From positions 62,001-126,000 of the forward strand of contig NZ_JAEFCB010000003.1 of assembly GCF_016405905.1 (NCBI RefSeq): 64,000 nt of DNA, in the 5' to 3' direction. The notes beneath the pieces are model-generated. The model saw only the letters and a list, made by a program, of their open reading frames with translations, was not told the DNA's origin and did not search any database. Positions 11,105 to 20,882 of this stretch are shown in pieces. Source of the DNA: Variovorax sp. IB41 (GTDB lineage Bacteria; Pseudomonadota; Gammaproteobacteria; Burkholderiales; Burkholderiaceae_C). Each line of letters begins with the position of its first letter. The first letter of the stretch is position 1. A program made the translations under genes and the position numbers.

Positions 11105-11590
11105 ATGGCCGAAGCCGCTTTCCCGACCGATCCCGACGCCTGGCGCCAGACCCACCTGGGCCGCCTGCTGGGCCATGCGATGCGCCGTTTCGACGAGCGC
11201 GTGCTGGAGCTGATGGCGCACGACGTCGATGTGCCGCTCGCCCTCTCGAACCTCGCCGCGCGCGCCCAGGTGAGCGCCGCGCACATCCACATCACCCGGC
11301 ATCTCGCGCGCGAGGGTTCGCGCCTCACCGAAATGGCCGAGCGCGCCGGCATGACCAAGCAGGCGATGGGCGCGCTGGTGGACCAGTGCGAGGCCTGGGG
11401 GCTGGTCACGCGCGGGCCCGACCCGCTCGATGCGCGCGCGCGGCGCGTGCTCTTCACCGCCGACGGCCTGGCCTGGCTCGACGCCTTTCGCAGCGCCGTG
11501 ACCCAGGCCGAGCGCGAGTTCCGCAGCAGCGTCGGCGACGAGATCGCCACCGTGGTAACCATCGGTCTGGAGGCCTACACAGCGGGCTAG
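11105..11590 (+). CDS. MarR family transcriptional regulator
   Basis: A 161-aa winged-helix regulator. The predicted recognition helix region reads GSRLTEMAERAGMTKQAMGAL (residue about 70-90), followed by the wing RGPDPLDARARRVLFT with the DxR motif typical of MarR. It diverges from recA, and its ligand and targets are unknown. It may simply regulate itself or the downstream two-component genes, but nothing in the sequence proves this. Confidence 0.88.
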   Translation: MAEAAFPTDPDAWRQTHLGRLLGHAMRRFDERVLELMAHDVDVPLALSNLAARAQVSAAHIHITRHLAREGSRLTEMAERAGMTKQAMGALVDQCEAWGLVTRGPDPLDARARRVLFTADGLAWLDAFRSAVTQAEREFRSSVGDEIATVVTIGLEAYTAG

Positions 11591-11654
11591 ACTCGCCCGG
11601 AGAGACAAATGTGAACGGCGCCGGCATGGCGCCCGAACCGGCCGGAGGTGGCTC

Positions 11655-12326
11655 ATGCGAATACTGATTGCCGAAGACGACCAGGTGCTCGCCGATGCCC
11701 TGCTGCGCAGCCTGCGCACCTCGGGCGCGGCGGTCGACCACGTGGCCAACGGCTCGCAGGCCGACACCGCGCTCATGACCCACAGCGAGTTCGACCTGCT
11801 GATCCTGGACCTGGGCCTGCCCAGCCTGCACGGCATCGAGATCCTCAAGCGCCTGCGCGCCCGCGGCTCGCAACTGCCCGTGCTGGTGCTCACCGCGGCC
11901 GACAGCGTGGAAGAACGCGTCAAGGGCCTGGACCACGGCGCCGACGACTACATGGCCAAGCCCTTCAGCCTGCAGGAGCTGGAGGCGCGCGTGCGCGCCC
12001 TCACCCGCCGCGGCATGGGCGCCACCAGCAACGCGATCCGCCACGGCCCGCTGGTCTACGACCAGGCCGGCCGCGTGGCCACCATCGACGGCAAGATGAT
12101 CGAACTCTCGGCGCGCGAGCTCGGCCTGCTCGAAGTGCTGCTGCAGCGCGCCGGCCGCCTTGTGAGCAAGGACCAATTGGTCGATCGCCTCTGCGAATGG
12201 GGCGAAGAGGTGAGCCTGAACGCGATCGAGGTCTACATCCACCGCCTGCGCAAGAAGATCGAGAAGGGCCCCGTGCGCATCGCTACGGTTCGTGGCCTGG
12301 GCTACTGCCTCGAAAAGATCCAGTGA
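11655..12326 (+). CDS. OmpR-family response regulator, TctD-like
   Basis: A 223-aa response regulator: receiver domain (residues 1-115) with acidic pair EDD at 7-9, phospho-acceptor Asp52 in LILDLGLP, and Lys in MAKPF; then an OmpR/PhoB winged-helix DNA-binding domain (about 125-220, RELGLLEVLLQRAGRLVSK). It is followed 85 bp later by a histidine kinase with a TctE-type N-terminus, so the pair resembles TctD/TctE, which controls tricarboxylate uptake. A Bug/TctC protein is encoded 6 kb away but not adjacent, so that link is speculative. Confidence 0.93.
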   Translation: MRILIAEDDQVLADALLRSLRTSGAAVDHVANGSQADTALMTHSEFDLLILDLGLPSLHGIEILKRLRARGSQLPVLVLTAADSVEERVKGLDHGADDYMAKPFSLQELEARVRALTRRGMGATSNAIRHGPLVYDQAGRVATIDGKMIELSARELGLLEVLLQRAGRLVSKDQLVDRLCEWGEEVSLNAIEVYIHRLRKKIEKGPVRIATVRGLGYCLEKIQ

Positions 12327-12411
12327 AGGTGGCGCAGCCGCCCCGCATGCGCCGAATGCACCACGTGCGCGACATGCGGGACGTGCGCGGCATGCCGAAG
12401 GGCTCGGCCCG

Positions 12412-13854
12412 ATGAAGTTGTTCCAGCGCGCGCAGCGCTCCCTGTTCGGCGAGATCCTCGACTGGATGCTCACGCCGCTCCTGCTGCTGGTGCCCGTGAG
12501 CATCGGCGTCACTTGGCTGGTGGCGCAGGGCATCGCCAACGCGCCGTTCGACCGCGCGCTCGAACACAACGTGAAGGCGCTGGCCGAACTGGTGACGGTG
12601 AAGGACGGGCAGACGCAGTTCGTGCTCTCGCAGCCCGCGCGCGAGATCCTGCGCGCCGACAACGCCGGCCACGTGTACTACCAGCTGCTCGACGGCCACG
12701 ACACGCTGCTCAGCGGCGATCGCGAACTCCCGATGCCCGGCTTGGACGAGCCGCTGCCCCCCGGCCAGGTCTTCCTGCACAACAGCGCCCTGCACGGCAA
12801 GGAAGTGCGCGTGGCCTCGCTGTGGATCGCGAGCGGCGTCGAAGACGTGCCGCCCACGCTGCTGCAGCTGGCCGAGACGCGCGAGAAACAGTCGGTGCTC
12901 GCCATCGAGATCATCAAGGGGGTGCTGCTGCCGCAGTTCGCGATCCTGCCGCTCGCGGTGCTCTTGATCTGGCTCGCGCTGGTGCGCGGCATCAAGCCGC
13001 TGTCGGTGGTGGAAGCGCGCATCCGCGAGCGGCGGCCCGGCGACCTGAGCCCGCTCGATGAATCGTCGGTGCCGCTCGAAGTGGTGCCGCTGGTGTCGTC
13101 GGTCAACGAACTGCTGAACAAGCTCAACGATTCGATCGACACGCAGAAGCGCTTTCTCGCCGATGCGGCGCACCAGCTCAAGACGCCGCTCGCGGGCCTG
13201 CGCATGCAGGCCGACCTGGCGCAGCGCGAGGGCGCCAACGCCGATGAGCTCAAGCAATCGCTCAAGCAGATCGGCCGCGCCAGCGTGCGCGCCACGCACA
13301 CGGTCAACCAGCTGCTGTCGCTCGCGCGCGCCGAGGGCAACAGCGCCAACACGCACCGCCAGCCCTGCGACCTCGCGCGGCTCACGATCGAGGTGGTGCG
13401 CGAAGCGGTGCCGCGCGCGATCGAAAAGCGCATCGACCTGGGCTACGACGGCGCGGAGGCCGGCGCGCCCGGCGTGATGTTCGAAGGCAACCCGACGCTG
13501 CTGAAGGAGCTGGTGCGCAACCTCGTGGACAACGCGATCAACTACACGCCCTCCACGCCCGATCACCCCGGCGTGATCACCGCGCGCGTGCTGGCCGACC
13601 CCTTCGGCCACGTGCTGCTGCTGCAGGTGGAGGACAACGGCCCGGGCATCGCCGAGTCCGACCGCGAGCTGGTGTTCGAGCCCTTCTACCGCGTGCTGGG
13701 CAACGAGGCCGACGGCTCGGGACTGGGCCTGCCGATCGTGCGGGAGATCGCGAACCAGCACCACGCACAGGTGAAGCTGGAGGATGCGCACCCCGGCAAG
13801 CATCCACCGGGTGCGCGCTTCACGGTGCGCTTCGAGAGCGGGGCGCTGCCGTAA
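12412..13854 (+). CDS. Sensor histidine kinase, TctE-like
   Basis: A 480-aa membrane kinase. Transmembrane helix 1 (about residues 20-40) and helix 2 (about 172-192) flank a roughly 130-residue periplasmic 2CSK_N-type sensor. Then come a HAMP-like linker, the dimerisation domain with His254 in DAAHQLKTPLAGL, and an ATPase domain with N box LVDNAINYTP, G1 VEDNGPGI and G2 GSGLGLPI. I start at 12412 because MKLFQRAQRSLFGEILDWML is the conserved family N-terminus; a longer frame from 12292 would overlap the response regulator. A 22-codon open frame ends across this start by ATGA. Confidence 0.93.
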   Translation: MKLFQRAQRSLFGEILDWMLTPLLLLVPVSIGVTWLVAQGIANAPFDRALEHNVKALAELVTVKDGQTQFVLSQPAREILRADNAGHVYYQLLDGHDTLLSGDRELPMPGLDEPLPPGQVFLHNSALHGKEVRVASLWIASGVEDVPPTLLQLAETREKQSVLAIEIIKGVLLPQFAILPLAVLLIWLALVRGIKPLSVVEARIRERRPGDLSPLDESSVPLEVVPLVSSVNELLNKLNDSIDTQKRFLADAAHQLKTPLAGLRMQADLAQREGANADELKQSLKQIGRASVRATHTVNQLLSLARAEGNSANTHRQPCDLARLTIEVVREAVPRAIEKRIDLGYDGAEAGAPGVMFEGNPTLLKELVRNLVDNAINYTPSTPDHPGVITARVLADPFGHVLLLQVEDNGPGIAESDRELVFEPFYRVLGNEADGSGLGLPIVREIANQHHAQVKLEDAHPGKHPPGARFTVRFESGALP

Positions 13855-13869
13855 GAGCGAGCGGGCCGG

Positions 13870-14067
13870 TCAGGGCGCGGGCGCGCCCGCCTTCACGTCC
13901 TTGCGCACCTGCACCCACTCGGGCTTGATCTGCCGCGCCATGCGCTGCGGCTCGCGCTCGTTGAGGCTCGCCGGCGCGAGGCCGAAGCCCACCAGGTCGC
14001 CGCGTGCCCACAGGAAGTAGCCGGCGTTGGCCAGCAGCAGGACGATGAGTGCCAGGCGCAGTTTCAT
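13870..14067 (-). CDS. Short membrane-anchored protein downstream of birA
   Basis: A 65-aa protein beginning MKLRLALIVLLLANAGYFLW, a single N-terminal membrane anchor, followed by a soluble tail ending in Pro/Ala. It resembles the N-terminal anchor of SPOR-type cell-division proteins found after birA in related genomes, but the SPOR domain itself is missing, so it is either a shortened relative or an independent small protein. It lies 10 bp after the birA stop codon on the same strand. Confidence 0.6.
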   Translation of the reverse strand: MKLRLALIVLLLANAGYFLWARGDLVGFGLAPASLNEREPQRMARQIKPEWVQVRKDVKAGAPAP

Positions 14068-14076
14068 GGGTGATGT

Positions 14077-14889
14077 TCAGAAAGCCATGCCGCGAGGGCG
14101 CACGCTCACTTCGTCGCTCGTGATGGTCTGCAATCCCGCGTCCGTGCGCACCTGCAGCTCGCCGCTCCAGGCCACGCCTTCGCAGACACCGGCCGTGCCG
14201 TCGCTGAGCACCACCTCGCGGCCGCGCAGCACGTCGCGCGCCGCAAAGCGCTCGGCGAACTGCGCGAAGCCCTGCGCCTGGAAGGCCAACACATTGCGCA
14301 CCAGCGGCTCGGCCAGTTCGCGCAGCACCTCGGGCGCGGCCGCCTCGGGGCGCCACTGGTGCAGCCATGCGGGCGGCGTGCGCATGCCGTCGGATTCGCG
14401 CGCGCCGATGTTGATGCCGATGCCGATCACCACGTAGCGCTGCGCAGCGGGCCCGCCGGCGTGCGGCAATGCGGTTTCGATAAGGATGCCGACCAGCTTG
14501 CGGTCGTTCACCCAGATGTCGTTGGGCCACTTGAGGCCGACCTTGTGCGCGCCCGACGGGTCGAGCCCCTCGGCCACGCTGACACCGACGGCGAGCGACA
14601 GGCCCGACCAGTCGGCCGGCGCGAGCGGCAGGCCCAGCGAGAACAGGAGCGATGCCTGCGCGTCGCCCGGCTGCGCGCTCTGCCATGCGCGGCCCAGGCG
14701 GCCGCGGCCCGCGGTCTGGCGCTCGGCCACCAGCAGCACGGGCTCTGTGCGGCCGGCGCGCGCGCGGCGCATCAACTCGGTGTTGGTGGAATCGATCTCG
14801 GCCACGGCCTCGACCGCGAACCCGGGCAGCAGCGGCGCCACCGACGCGGCAATCCGGTCTTCGTGCCAGTCGACCGTGGTGTTGCCCAT
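14077..14889 (-). CDS. birA: Biotin-[acetyl-CoA-carboxylase] ligase
   Basis: Attaches biotin to the biotin carboxyl carrier protein through biotinyl-AMP. It is 270 aa and lacks an N-terminal helix-turn-helix, so it is a class I, non-repressor ligase. Motifs are EIDSTNTELMRR, the biotinyl-AMP loop AERQTAGRGRLGRAW, KWPNDIWVNDRKLVGILIE and GIGINI. It overlaps nothing but sits 2 bp after the SET-domain gene on the same strand, implying co-transcription. Confidence 0.95.
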   Translation of the reverse strand: MGNTTVDWHEDRIAASVAPLLPGFAVEAVAEIDSTNTELMRRARAGRTEPVLLVAERQTAGRGRLGRAWQSAQPGDAQASLLFSLGLPLAPADWSGLSLAVGVSVAEGLDPSGAHKVGLKWPNDIWVNDRKLVGILIETALPHAGGPAAQRYVVIGIGINIGARESDGMRTPPAWLHQWRPEAAAPEVLRELAEPLVRNVLAFQAQGFAQFAERFAARDVLRGREVVLSDGTAGVCEGVAWSGELQVRTDAGLQTITSDEVSVRPRGMAF

Positions 14890-14891
14890 GC

Positions 14892-15530
14892 TCAGTCCTT
14901 CTTGGACTTCTTCTTGTCGGTTTTTTTATCGGCCTTTTTTTCGGCCTTCTTTTCGGATTTGGCGTCCGATTTCCTGTCGGCTTTTTTGGCCTCTTTTTTC
15001 TCGGCCTTTTTCTTTTCGGCCTTCTTTTTGGCCTTCTTCTTTTTTTTCTTTTCTTCGTCCTCATCCTTGGGAGTCAGCAGCGTGCCGCGGCACTGCTCGG
15101 AGCCGCACCAGCAAGGAAATTCGGACAGGAGCTTTTCCGTGTACGGCTCGTCGATGATCAAGCCGTAGTCGTAATTGAGCTCTTCTCCTGCAGCGATGTT
15201 GCGCAGTGCCTTGATATAAACGCGCCCATCGACTTCGTCGGCCTCGCAATTCGGCTCGCACGAGTGATTGATCCACCGGGCGTCGTTGCCCTTGACGTTG
15301 CCGTCGATCACGCGGCCGTCGTCGATGTGGAAATAGAAGGTGTGGTTCGGCTGGGCCGGGTCGTGCGGATGGCGGCGCAGCGCCTCTTTCCAGTTGATGA
15401 CCTCGCCCTTGTATTCGATCAGCGTTTCGCCTTCGGCCAGGTCCTGCAGGGCAAAGACGCCGTTGCCGTGGACATCCGAGCGTCGCATCTGGATGCGGCG
15501 GCCGGCGGAAAGTGGGGATTTGGAAGGCAT
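14892..15530 (-). CDS. SET-domain protein lysine methyltransferase with lysine-rich tail
   Basis: A 212-aa protein. Residues about 10-130 form a SET domain: HGNGVFALQDLAEGE, the cofactor motif NHSCEPNCEA and GEELNYDYG. A post-SET zinc motif PCWCGSEQCRG follows, so all main catalytic features of a protein lysine N-methyltransferase are present. The last roughly 57 residues are almost only Lys, Ala, Glu, Asp and Ser, a histone-H1-like tail likely to bind DNA or be a substrate itself. It diverges from topB, whose product has its own Lys/Ala tail. The substrate is unknown; chromatin-like proteins, topoisomerase III or its own tail are inferences. Confidence 0.88.
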   Translation of the reverse strand: MPSKSPLSAGRRIQMRRSDVHGNGVFALQDLAEGETLIEYKGEVINWKEALRRHPHDPAQPNHTFYFHIDDGRVIDGNVKGNDARWINHSCEPNCEADEVDGRVYIKALRNIAAGEELNYDYGLIIDEPYTEKLLSEFPCWCGSEQCRGTLLTPKDEDEEKKKKKKAKKKAEKKKAEKKEAKKADRKSDAKSEKKAEKKADKKTDKKKSKKD

Positions 15531-15551
15531 CGCCGAAGTCTGTTAGTTTGA

Positions 15552-15605
15552 ATATGCACACATGCGCGTGTGCGCGTGTGCACGCGGGAAGCCGCAGAGT
15601 ATAGA
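15552..15605. promoter_or_regulatory. Z-DNA-prone alternating tract and topB promoter
   Basis: Positions 15552-15586 are 35 bases of strictly alternating purine and pyrimidine, mostly GC and GT/CA steps, which favours left-handed DNA under negative supercoiling. A TATAGA -10 candidate (15600-15605) lies 10 bp before the topB ATG, so the tract covers the -35 region and the topB mRNA would start almost at its ATG, nearly leaderless. The same tract is upstream of the divergent SET gene. Confidence 0.55.
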
Positions 15606-15615
15606 GAGCCCTTAG

Positions 15616-18585
15616 ATGACAAAGACGTTGGTAATCGCAGAAAAGCCGTCGGTGGCGCAGGACATCGTCCGCGCACTCACGCCCGTGGCCGGCAAATTCG
15701 ACAAACACGATGAGCATTTCGAGAACGACAGCTATGTCGTGACCAGCGCTGTCGGTCACCTGGTCGAAATCCAGGCGCCCGAGGAGTTCGACGTCAAGCG
15801 GGGCAAGTGGAGCTTTGCCAACCTCCCCGTGATCCCGCCGCACTTCGACCTGAAGCCCGTCGACAAGACCAAGACGCGCCTGAACGCCGTGGTCAAGCAG
15901 GCCAAGCGCAAGGACGTGACGCAACTCATCAACGCCTGCGACGCGGGCCGCGAGGGCGAATTGATCTTCCGCCTGATCGAGCAGTACGCCGGCGGCAAGA
16001 GCCCGCTGGGCAAGCCGGTCAAGCGCCTGTGGCTGCAGTCGATGACGCCGCAGGCGATCCGCGACGGCTTCGATGCGCTGCGCACCGAAAAGCAGATGCA
16101 GGGCCTGGCCGACGCGGCGCGTTCGCGCTCCGAAGCCGACTGGCTGGTGGGCATCAATGGCACGCGCGCCATGACGGCATTCAATTCGCGCGACGGCGGC
16201 TTCTTCCTGACGACCGTGGGCCGCGTGCAGACGCCGACGCTCTCCGTCGTCGTGGAGCGCGAGGAGCAGATCCGCAAGTTCGTCTCGCGCGACTACTGGG
16301 AAATCCACGGCAGCTTCGCGGCCGAGGCCGGCCAGTACCCGGGCAAGTGGTTCAACCCCGACTGGAAGAAGGCCAACGCGCCGCTCCTGGCCAACGGCGA
16401 ACCCGATGCCGAGCAGCGCGCCGACCGCGTCTGGAACGAGCAGGAGGCCATTGCCATCGCCAACGCCGCGCGCGGCAAGCCCGCCACGGTGACCGAGGAG
16501 AGCAAGCCCACCACGCAGGCCTCGCCGATGCTGTTCGACCTGACCTCGCTGCAGCGCGAGGCCAACGGCCGCTTCGGCTTCAGCGCCAAGACCACGCTCG
16601 CGCTGGCCCAGAGCCTGTACGAGCGCCACAAGGCGCTGACCTATCCGCGTACCGATTCGCGTGCGCTGCCCGAAGACTATCTGCCGGTGGTCAAGGACAC
16701 CATGGGCATGCTGGCCAACAGCGGCATGAAGCACCTGGCGCCGTTCGCCAAGCAGGCGGTCGACGGCAACTACGTCAAGCCCAACAAGCGCATCTTCGAC
16801 AACGCCAAGGTGTCGGATCACTTCGCCATCATCCCGACGCTGCAGGCCCCCAGCGGCCTGAGCGACGCCGAGCAGAAGCTCTATGACTTCGTGGTGCGGC
16901 GCTTTCTCTCGGTGTTCTTCCCGAGCGCCGAGCACCAGGTGACCACGCGCATCAGCACGGTGGAAGAGGGCGGCAAGAAGTACCCGTTCCGCACCGACGG
17001 CAAGGTGCTTGTGAAGCCGGGCTGGCTCGCCATCTACGGCAAGGAAGCCCAGGACGACGAGAAGGAAGACGACAAGGACGGCAAGCGCCTCGTGCCGGTG
17101 AAGCCGGGCGAGATCGTCAACACCGAGTCGGCTGACACCAAGGGCCTGAAGACGCGCCCGCCCGCGCGCTATTCGGAAGCGACGCTGCTCGGCGCCATGG
17201 AAGGCGCCGGCAAGACCATCGACGACGACGAGCTGCGCGAAGCCATGCAGGAGAAGGGCCTGGGCACGCCAGCCACGCGCGCGGCCACCATCGAAGGCCT
17301 GATCACCGAGAAGTACATGCTGCGCGAAGGCCGCGAGCTGATTCCGACGGCCAAGGCCTTCCAGCTCATGACGCTCCTGCGCGGTCTGGGCGTGGAAGAA
17401 CTCTCCAAGGCCGAGCTCACCGGCGAGTGGGAATACAAGCTCGCGCAGATGGAGAAGGGCGCCCTGAGCCGCGATGCCTTCATGCGCGAGATCGCCCAGA
17501 TGACCGAGCACATCGTCAAGAAGGCCAAGGAGTACGACCGCGACACCGTGCCGGGCGACTACGCCACGCTCGCGACGCCGTGCCCCAACTGCGGCGGCGT
17601 CGTGCGCGAAAACTACCGCCGCTACGGCTGCGTGGGCAAGAGCGGCACGGGCGAGGACGCCTGCGGCTTCTCGTTCGGCAAGTCGCCGGCCGGGCGCACC
17701 TTCGAGGTGGCCGAGGCCGAGGCGCTCCTGCGCGACAAGCACATCGGTCCGCTGGAGGGCTTTCGCTCCAAGGCGGGCTGGCCGTTCACCGCCGAGATCA
17801 TCCTCAAGTACGACGAGGAAGAATCCAAGAACTGGAAGCTGGAGTTCGACTTCGGCGACGACAAGAACGGCGACACCGGCGAGATCGTCGACTTCAGCGA
17901 GCAGGACACCGTGGGCCCGTGCCCGGTGTGCGGCGCGCCGGTGTTCGAACACGGCAGCAACTACGTCTGCGAGAAGTCGGTGCCGACCAACGCGCAGCCC
18001 ACACCCAGCTGCACCTTCAAGACCGGCAAGATCATCCTGCAGCAGCCCGTGGAGCGCGCGCAGATGGAAAAGCTGCTGGCCACCGGCAAGACCGACCTGC
18101 TGGACAAGTTCGTGAGCATGCGCACGCGCCGCGCCTTCAAGGCCTTCCTCACGTGGAACGCCGAAGAAGGCAAGGTGACCTTCGAATTCGCGCCGCGCGA
18201 AGGCGGCAGCAAGTTCCCGCCGCGCAAGACCTTCGGCAAGCCCGCGGCCAAGACCGCGGCCGCGAAGAAGGTCGCGGCGAAGAAGACGCCCGCCGCCAAG
18301 AAAGCACCGGCCGCGAAGAAGGCCGCCGCGCCGCGCAAGCCCGGCGCGGGCCTGAAGCCCAGCGACTCGCTGGCCGCGGTGATCGGCGCCGAACCGGTGG
18401 CGCGCACCGAGGTCATCAAGAAGCTGTGGGACTACATCAAGGCCAACGGCCTGCAGGACGCGACCAACAAGCGCGCGATCAATGCCGATGCGAAGTTGAA
18501 GCCCGTGTTCGGCAAGGACCAGGTGACGATGTTCGAACTCGCGGGCATCGTGGGCAAGCACCTCTCGGCGCCCGACGCGGCCTGA
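15616..18585 (+). CDS. topB: DNA topoisomerase III with C-terminal SWIB domain
   Basis: Type IA topoisomerase of 989 aa, far longer than the roughly 650 aa of E. coli TopB. Order: TOPRIM domain ([32 protein letters not shown]), active-site Tyr in [12 protein letters not shown], two Cys4-type zinc segments ([11 protein letters not shown] and [13 protein letters not shown]), a Lys/Ala-rich H1-like linker (about residues 870-915), and a SWIB/MDM2-type domain (about 920-985, [17 protein letters not shown] then [16 protein letters not shown]). It relaxes negative supercoils and decatenates DNA. The stop overlaps the next gene by ATGA. Confidence 0.95.
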   Translation: MTKTLVIAEKPSVAQDIVRALTPVAGKFDKHDEHFENDSYVVTSAVGHLVEIQAPEEFDVKRGKWSFANLPVIPPHFDLKPVDKTKTRLNAVVKQAKRKDVTQLINACDAGREGELIFRLIEQYAGGKSPLGKPVKRLWLQSMTPQAIRDGFDALRTEKQMQGLADAARSRSEADWLVGINGTRAMTAFNSRDGGFFLTTVGRVQTPTLSVVVEREEQIRKFVSRDYWEIHGSFAAEAGQYPGKWFNPDWKKANAPLLANGEPDAEQRADRVWNEQEAIAIANAARGKPATVTEESKPTTQASPMLFDLTSLQREANGRFGFSAKTTLALAQSLYERHKALTYPRTDSRALPEDYLPVVKDTMGMLANSGMKHLAPFAKQAVDGNYVKPNKRIFDNAKVSDHFAIIPTLQAPSGLSDAEQKLYDFVVRRFLSVFFPSAEHQVTTRISTVEEGGKKYPFRTDGKVLVKPGWLAIYGKEAQDDEKEDDKDGKRLVPVKPGEIVNTESADTKGLKTRPPARYSEATLLGAMEGAGKTIDDDELREAMQEKGLGTPATRAATIEGLITEKYMLREGRELIPTAKAFQLMTLLRGLGVEELSKAELTGEWEYKLAQMEKGALSRDAFMREIAQMTEHIVKKAKEYDRDTVPGDYATLATPCPNCGGVVRENYRRYGCVGKSGTGEDACGFSFGKSPAGRTFEVAEAEALLRDKHIGPLEGFRSKAGWPFTAEIILKYDEEESKNWKLEFDFGDDKNGDTGEIVDFSEQDTVGPCPVCGAPVFEHGSNYVCEKSVPTNAQPTPSCTFKTGKIILQQPVERAQMEKLLATGKTDLLDKFVSMRTRRAFKAFLTWNAEEGKVTFEFAPREGGSKFPPRKTFGKPAAKTAAAKKVAAKKTPAAKKAPAAKKAAAPRKPGAGLKPSDSLAAVIGAEPVARTEVIKKLWDYIKANGLQDATNKRAINADAKLKPVFGKDQVTMFELAGIVGKHLSAPDAA

Positions 18586-19571
18586 TGAAGATGCAGCGCC
18601 GACCACTGGCCGTTGCACTGGCTGCAGCGATGCTGCTGGCCGGCGCGGGCCTCGCCAACGCCGCCGCGTGGCCCGACCGGCCCGTCAAGCTGGTCGTGCC
18701 TTTCCCGCCGGGGCAGGCCACCGACATCTTCGCCCGCGCGCTCGCCGAGCAACTGGGCAAGCGGCTGGGCCAGCCCGTCATCATCGACAACAAGGCCGGC
18801 GCCGGCAGCAACATCGGCACCGAGTTCGTGGTGCGCGCGCCGCCCGACGGCTACACGCTGGTGGTGGCCGGCAGCGCGATGGCGGTGAACCAGACGCTCT
18901 ATGCCAAGCCCGGCTTCGATCCGCGCCGCGACCTGGTGGGCATCTCGCTCGTCGCGAAGGTGCCGCTGGTGTTTCTCGCCACGCCCGAGAGCGGCATCCG
19001 CACGCTGCCCGAGCTCACCGCGCGCGCCAAGGCCGAGCCGGGAAAGCTGAGTTACGCGAGCGCCGGCATCGGCGGCACGCAGCACCTGTCGGGCGAGATG
19101 TACAAATCGGCCGCGCATGTGTTCATCACGCACATCCCGTACCGCGGCAGCGGGCCGGCGCAGTCGGATTTCCTGGGCAACCAGGTGCCGCTGATGGTCG
19201 ATTCGGTGACGGCCGCGCTGCCGCACATCAAGTCGGGCAAGGCCGTTGCGCTGGCGGTGACTTCCGCCACGCGCTCGTCGCAACTGCCCGAGGTGCCCAC
19301 CGTGCGCGAGAGCGGCGTGGCGGGCACGAAGAATTTCGAGGCCGTCGGCTGGCTCGGCCTGATGGCGCCGCGCGGCACGCCGCCCGAGGTCGTGGAACGG
19401 CTGAACCACGAGGTGACCGACATCCTGAAGACCGAGCAGATGGCGCGCTTCATCCGCGAACGCGGCGCCGAACCCGCGCCCACGAGCGGTGCCGAGTTCG
19501 ACCGCTTCGTGGCGAGCGAGATCGGGGTCTGGGGCGCGGCGGTGAAGGCCTCGGGCGCGAAGCCCGAATAG
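18585..19571 (+). CDS. Bug/TctC family tripartite tricarboxylate solute-binding protein
   Basis: Periplasmic substrate-binding protein of 328 aa with a signal peptide ending ANAAA. Family motifs are [32 protein letters not shown] (here [13 protein letters not shown]) and PDGYTLVV. The start overlaps the topB stop by ATGA, so it is probably translationally coupled to topB, although no functional link is known. The TctA/TctB membrane partners are absent, as is usual for these orphan proteins in Burkholderiales. The ligand, probably a carboxylate, cannot be told. Confidence 0.9.
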   Translation: MKMQRRPLAVALAAAMLLAGAGLANAAAWPDRPVKLVVPFPPGQATDIFARALAEQLGKRLGQPVIIDNKAGAGSNIGTEFVVRAPPDGYTLVVAGSAMAVNQTLYAKPGFDPRRDLVGISLVAKVPLVFLATPESGIRTLPELTARAKAEPGKLSYASAGIGGTQHLSGEMYKSAAHVFITHIPYRGSGPAQSDFLGNQVPLMVDSVTAALPHIKSGKAVALAVTSATRSSQLPEVPTVRESGVAGTKNFEAVGWLGLMAPRGTPPEVVERLNHEVTDILKTEQMARFIRERGAEPAPTSGAEFDRFVASEIGVWGAAVKASGAKPE

Positions 19572-19674
19572 CAGGCCGGGCCGCAAGGGCCCCGGCGGCG
19601 CGTGGGTTGTTACAGAAGCGGGCGGGGCGCGCGCCTATAGTGGTCCGCAGTCCCACCCATTCCTGGAGTTTTCC

Positions 19675-19860
19675 GTGAAGTCATTCATTGCAGCTGTGTT
19701 CGCCCTCGCGATGGGCGCCCTCGTGGCGGGCTGCGCCGGCACCGGTTCGACGAGCTCGGCCAGCGGCGCGCCCGGTGCCTCGTCCGGCAGCGGCGTCACC
19801 GTGTTCGGCACGATCGACGCCAGCGTCAGCGGCGGCACGAGCCGCTCGGACCGCCGCTGA
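19675..19860 (+). CDS. Tiny lipoprotein, hypothetical
   Basis: A 61-aa protein starting at GTG (TGGAG is 8 bp upstream). The signal peptide carries the lipobox LVAGC, giving a mature lipoprotein of about 42 residues rich in Gly, Ser and Thr. No family recognised. Its short length and location 103 bp after the Bug gene make it plausible but not certain. Confidence 0.6.
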   Translation: MKSFIAAVFALAMGALVAGCAGTGSTSSASGAPGASSGSGVTVFGTIDASVSGGTSRSDRR

Positions 19861-19864
19861 TCCT

Positions 19865-20746
19865 TCAGCGCCGCAGCAGCGCCTGGCGCAGCACCCGCGC
19901 CGCACGGTCGCGGATCTTGCCGGAGCCCGAACGCGGCGGCGTCTTCGGCGCGACCTTGGCGGTCGCGCAGGCCCACAGGAAGTCATGCAGGATCGGCGTG
20001 TCGTCGACCGTCTCGGTGCTGCCGTACTTGTGGAATTCGGGGTGCCACTGGGTCGCGGCGATGTAGCTGCGGCCGCGCTCGGGCCGGCGGCGGATCGCCT
20101 CGGGCACCCGGTCGGGCAGGCTCCAGGCCTCGATCTCGAAACCCGGGGCGAGCCCCTTGATGCCCTGGTGGTGGATGCTGTTGACGCGCGCGGTCTCCAC
20201 CTGCGGGTAGAGCTTGGACAGGCGCGTGCCCTGCACGATCTCGATCTCGTGGAAGTTCTGGTCGTAGGTCACCGGGTCGCGGTGGCGCAGGCCCCCTTCG
20301 TGCTGTTCCTCGATGTCCTGGTAGAGCGTGCCGCCGAAGGCCACGTTGATGAGCTGAAGGCCGCGGCACACGCCGAAGACGGGCTTGCCGGCTTGCTCGA
20401 AGGCCTCGACCAGTGCGAGGTCGTAGAGGTCGCGGATCTGGTCGCCGATCCACGCGTCCTTCAGCGGCACCTCGCCGTAGCTGCCGGGCCAGACGTCGGC
20501 GCCGCCGTGCATCACCACGCCGTCGAGCCACTCCGCGTAGTGCGAGAGCTTGGTGTCGCCGCGCGCAGTTTCGCCGGTGGGGCAGGGCACCATCACCACC
20601 ATCGCGCCGGCCGACATGAGCCAGTGCGCGATCGATTGCTCGACGTACTGCAGCGTCTTGTTGGTGAAGAGCGAGCGGGCCGGGTCGGCGTGCGAGAAGC
20701 AGGCCGACAGGCCGATCTTGAGCCGGGCGGAAACGGGTTGCGTCAT
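19865..20746 (-). CDS. Gamma-glutamyl-gamma-aminobutyrate hydrolase family protein
   Basis: Class I glutamine-amidotransferase-like peptidase (C26) of 293 aa from the ATG at 20746; an ATG at 20797 would give 310 aa. The nucleophile elbow is PVFGVCRGLQLINVAFGG, with Cys, and the His-Glu of the triad is in TQWHPEFHKYG. Relatives such as PuuD hydrolyse gamma-glutamyl-GABA during putrescine use, but no other puu genes are nearby, so the substrate is unproven. It converges with the tiny lipoprotein and diverges from the isomerase-like gene. Confidence 0.85.
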   Translation of the reverse strand: MTQPVSARLKIGLSACFSHADPARSLFTNKTLQYVEQSIAHWLMSAGAMVVMVPCPTGETARGDTKLSHYAEWLDGVVMHGGADVWPGSYGEVPLKDAWIGDQIRDLYDLALVEAFEQAGKPVFGVCRGLQLINVAFGGTLYQDIEEQHEGGLRHRDPVTYDQNFHEIEIVQGTRLSKLYPQVETARVNSIHHQGIKGLAPGFEIEAWSLPDRVPEAIRRRPERGRSYIAATQWHPEFHKYGSTETVDDTPILHDFLWACATAKVAPKTPPRSGSGKIRDRAARVLRQALLRR

Positions 20747-20882
20747 CGCGGGACTGTCAGCGCGAACTGATCGGAGGGTGCGAAAAGGAAAGTCCATTGT
20801 GGCTCGTTGGCCTCTCGCACGGGGTCGGACGACACGCCAAGTATGCTTTCAACGCCGCCACGGCGTATAAGGAAGACAAGCC

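Noticed and set aside
12292..12411. Extended N-terminus for the histidine kinase
   Set aside because: The family start MKLFQRAQ at 12412 is clear; upstream codons give Arg/Ala-rich nonsense overlapping the response regulator.
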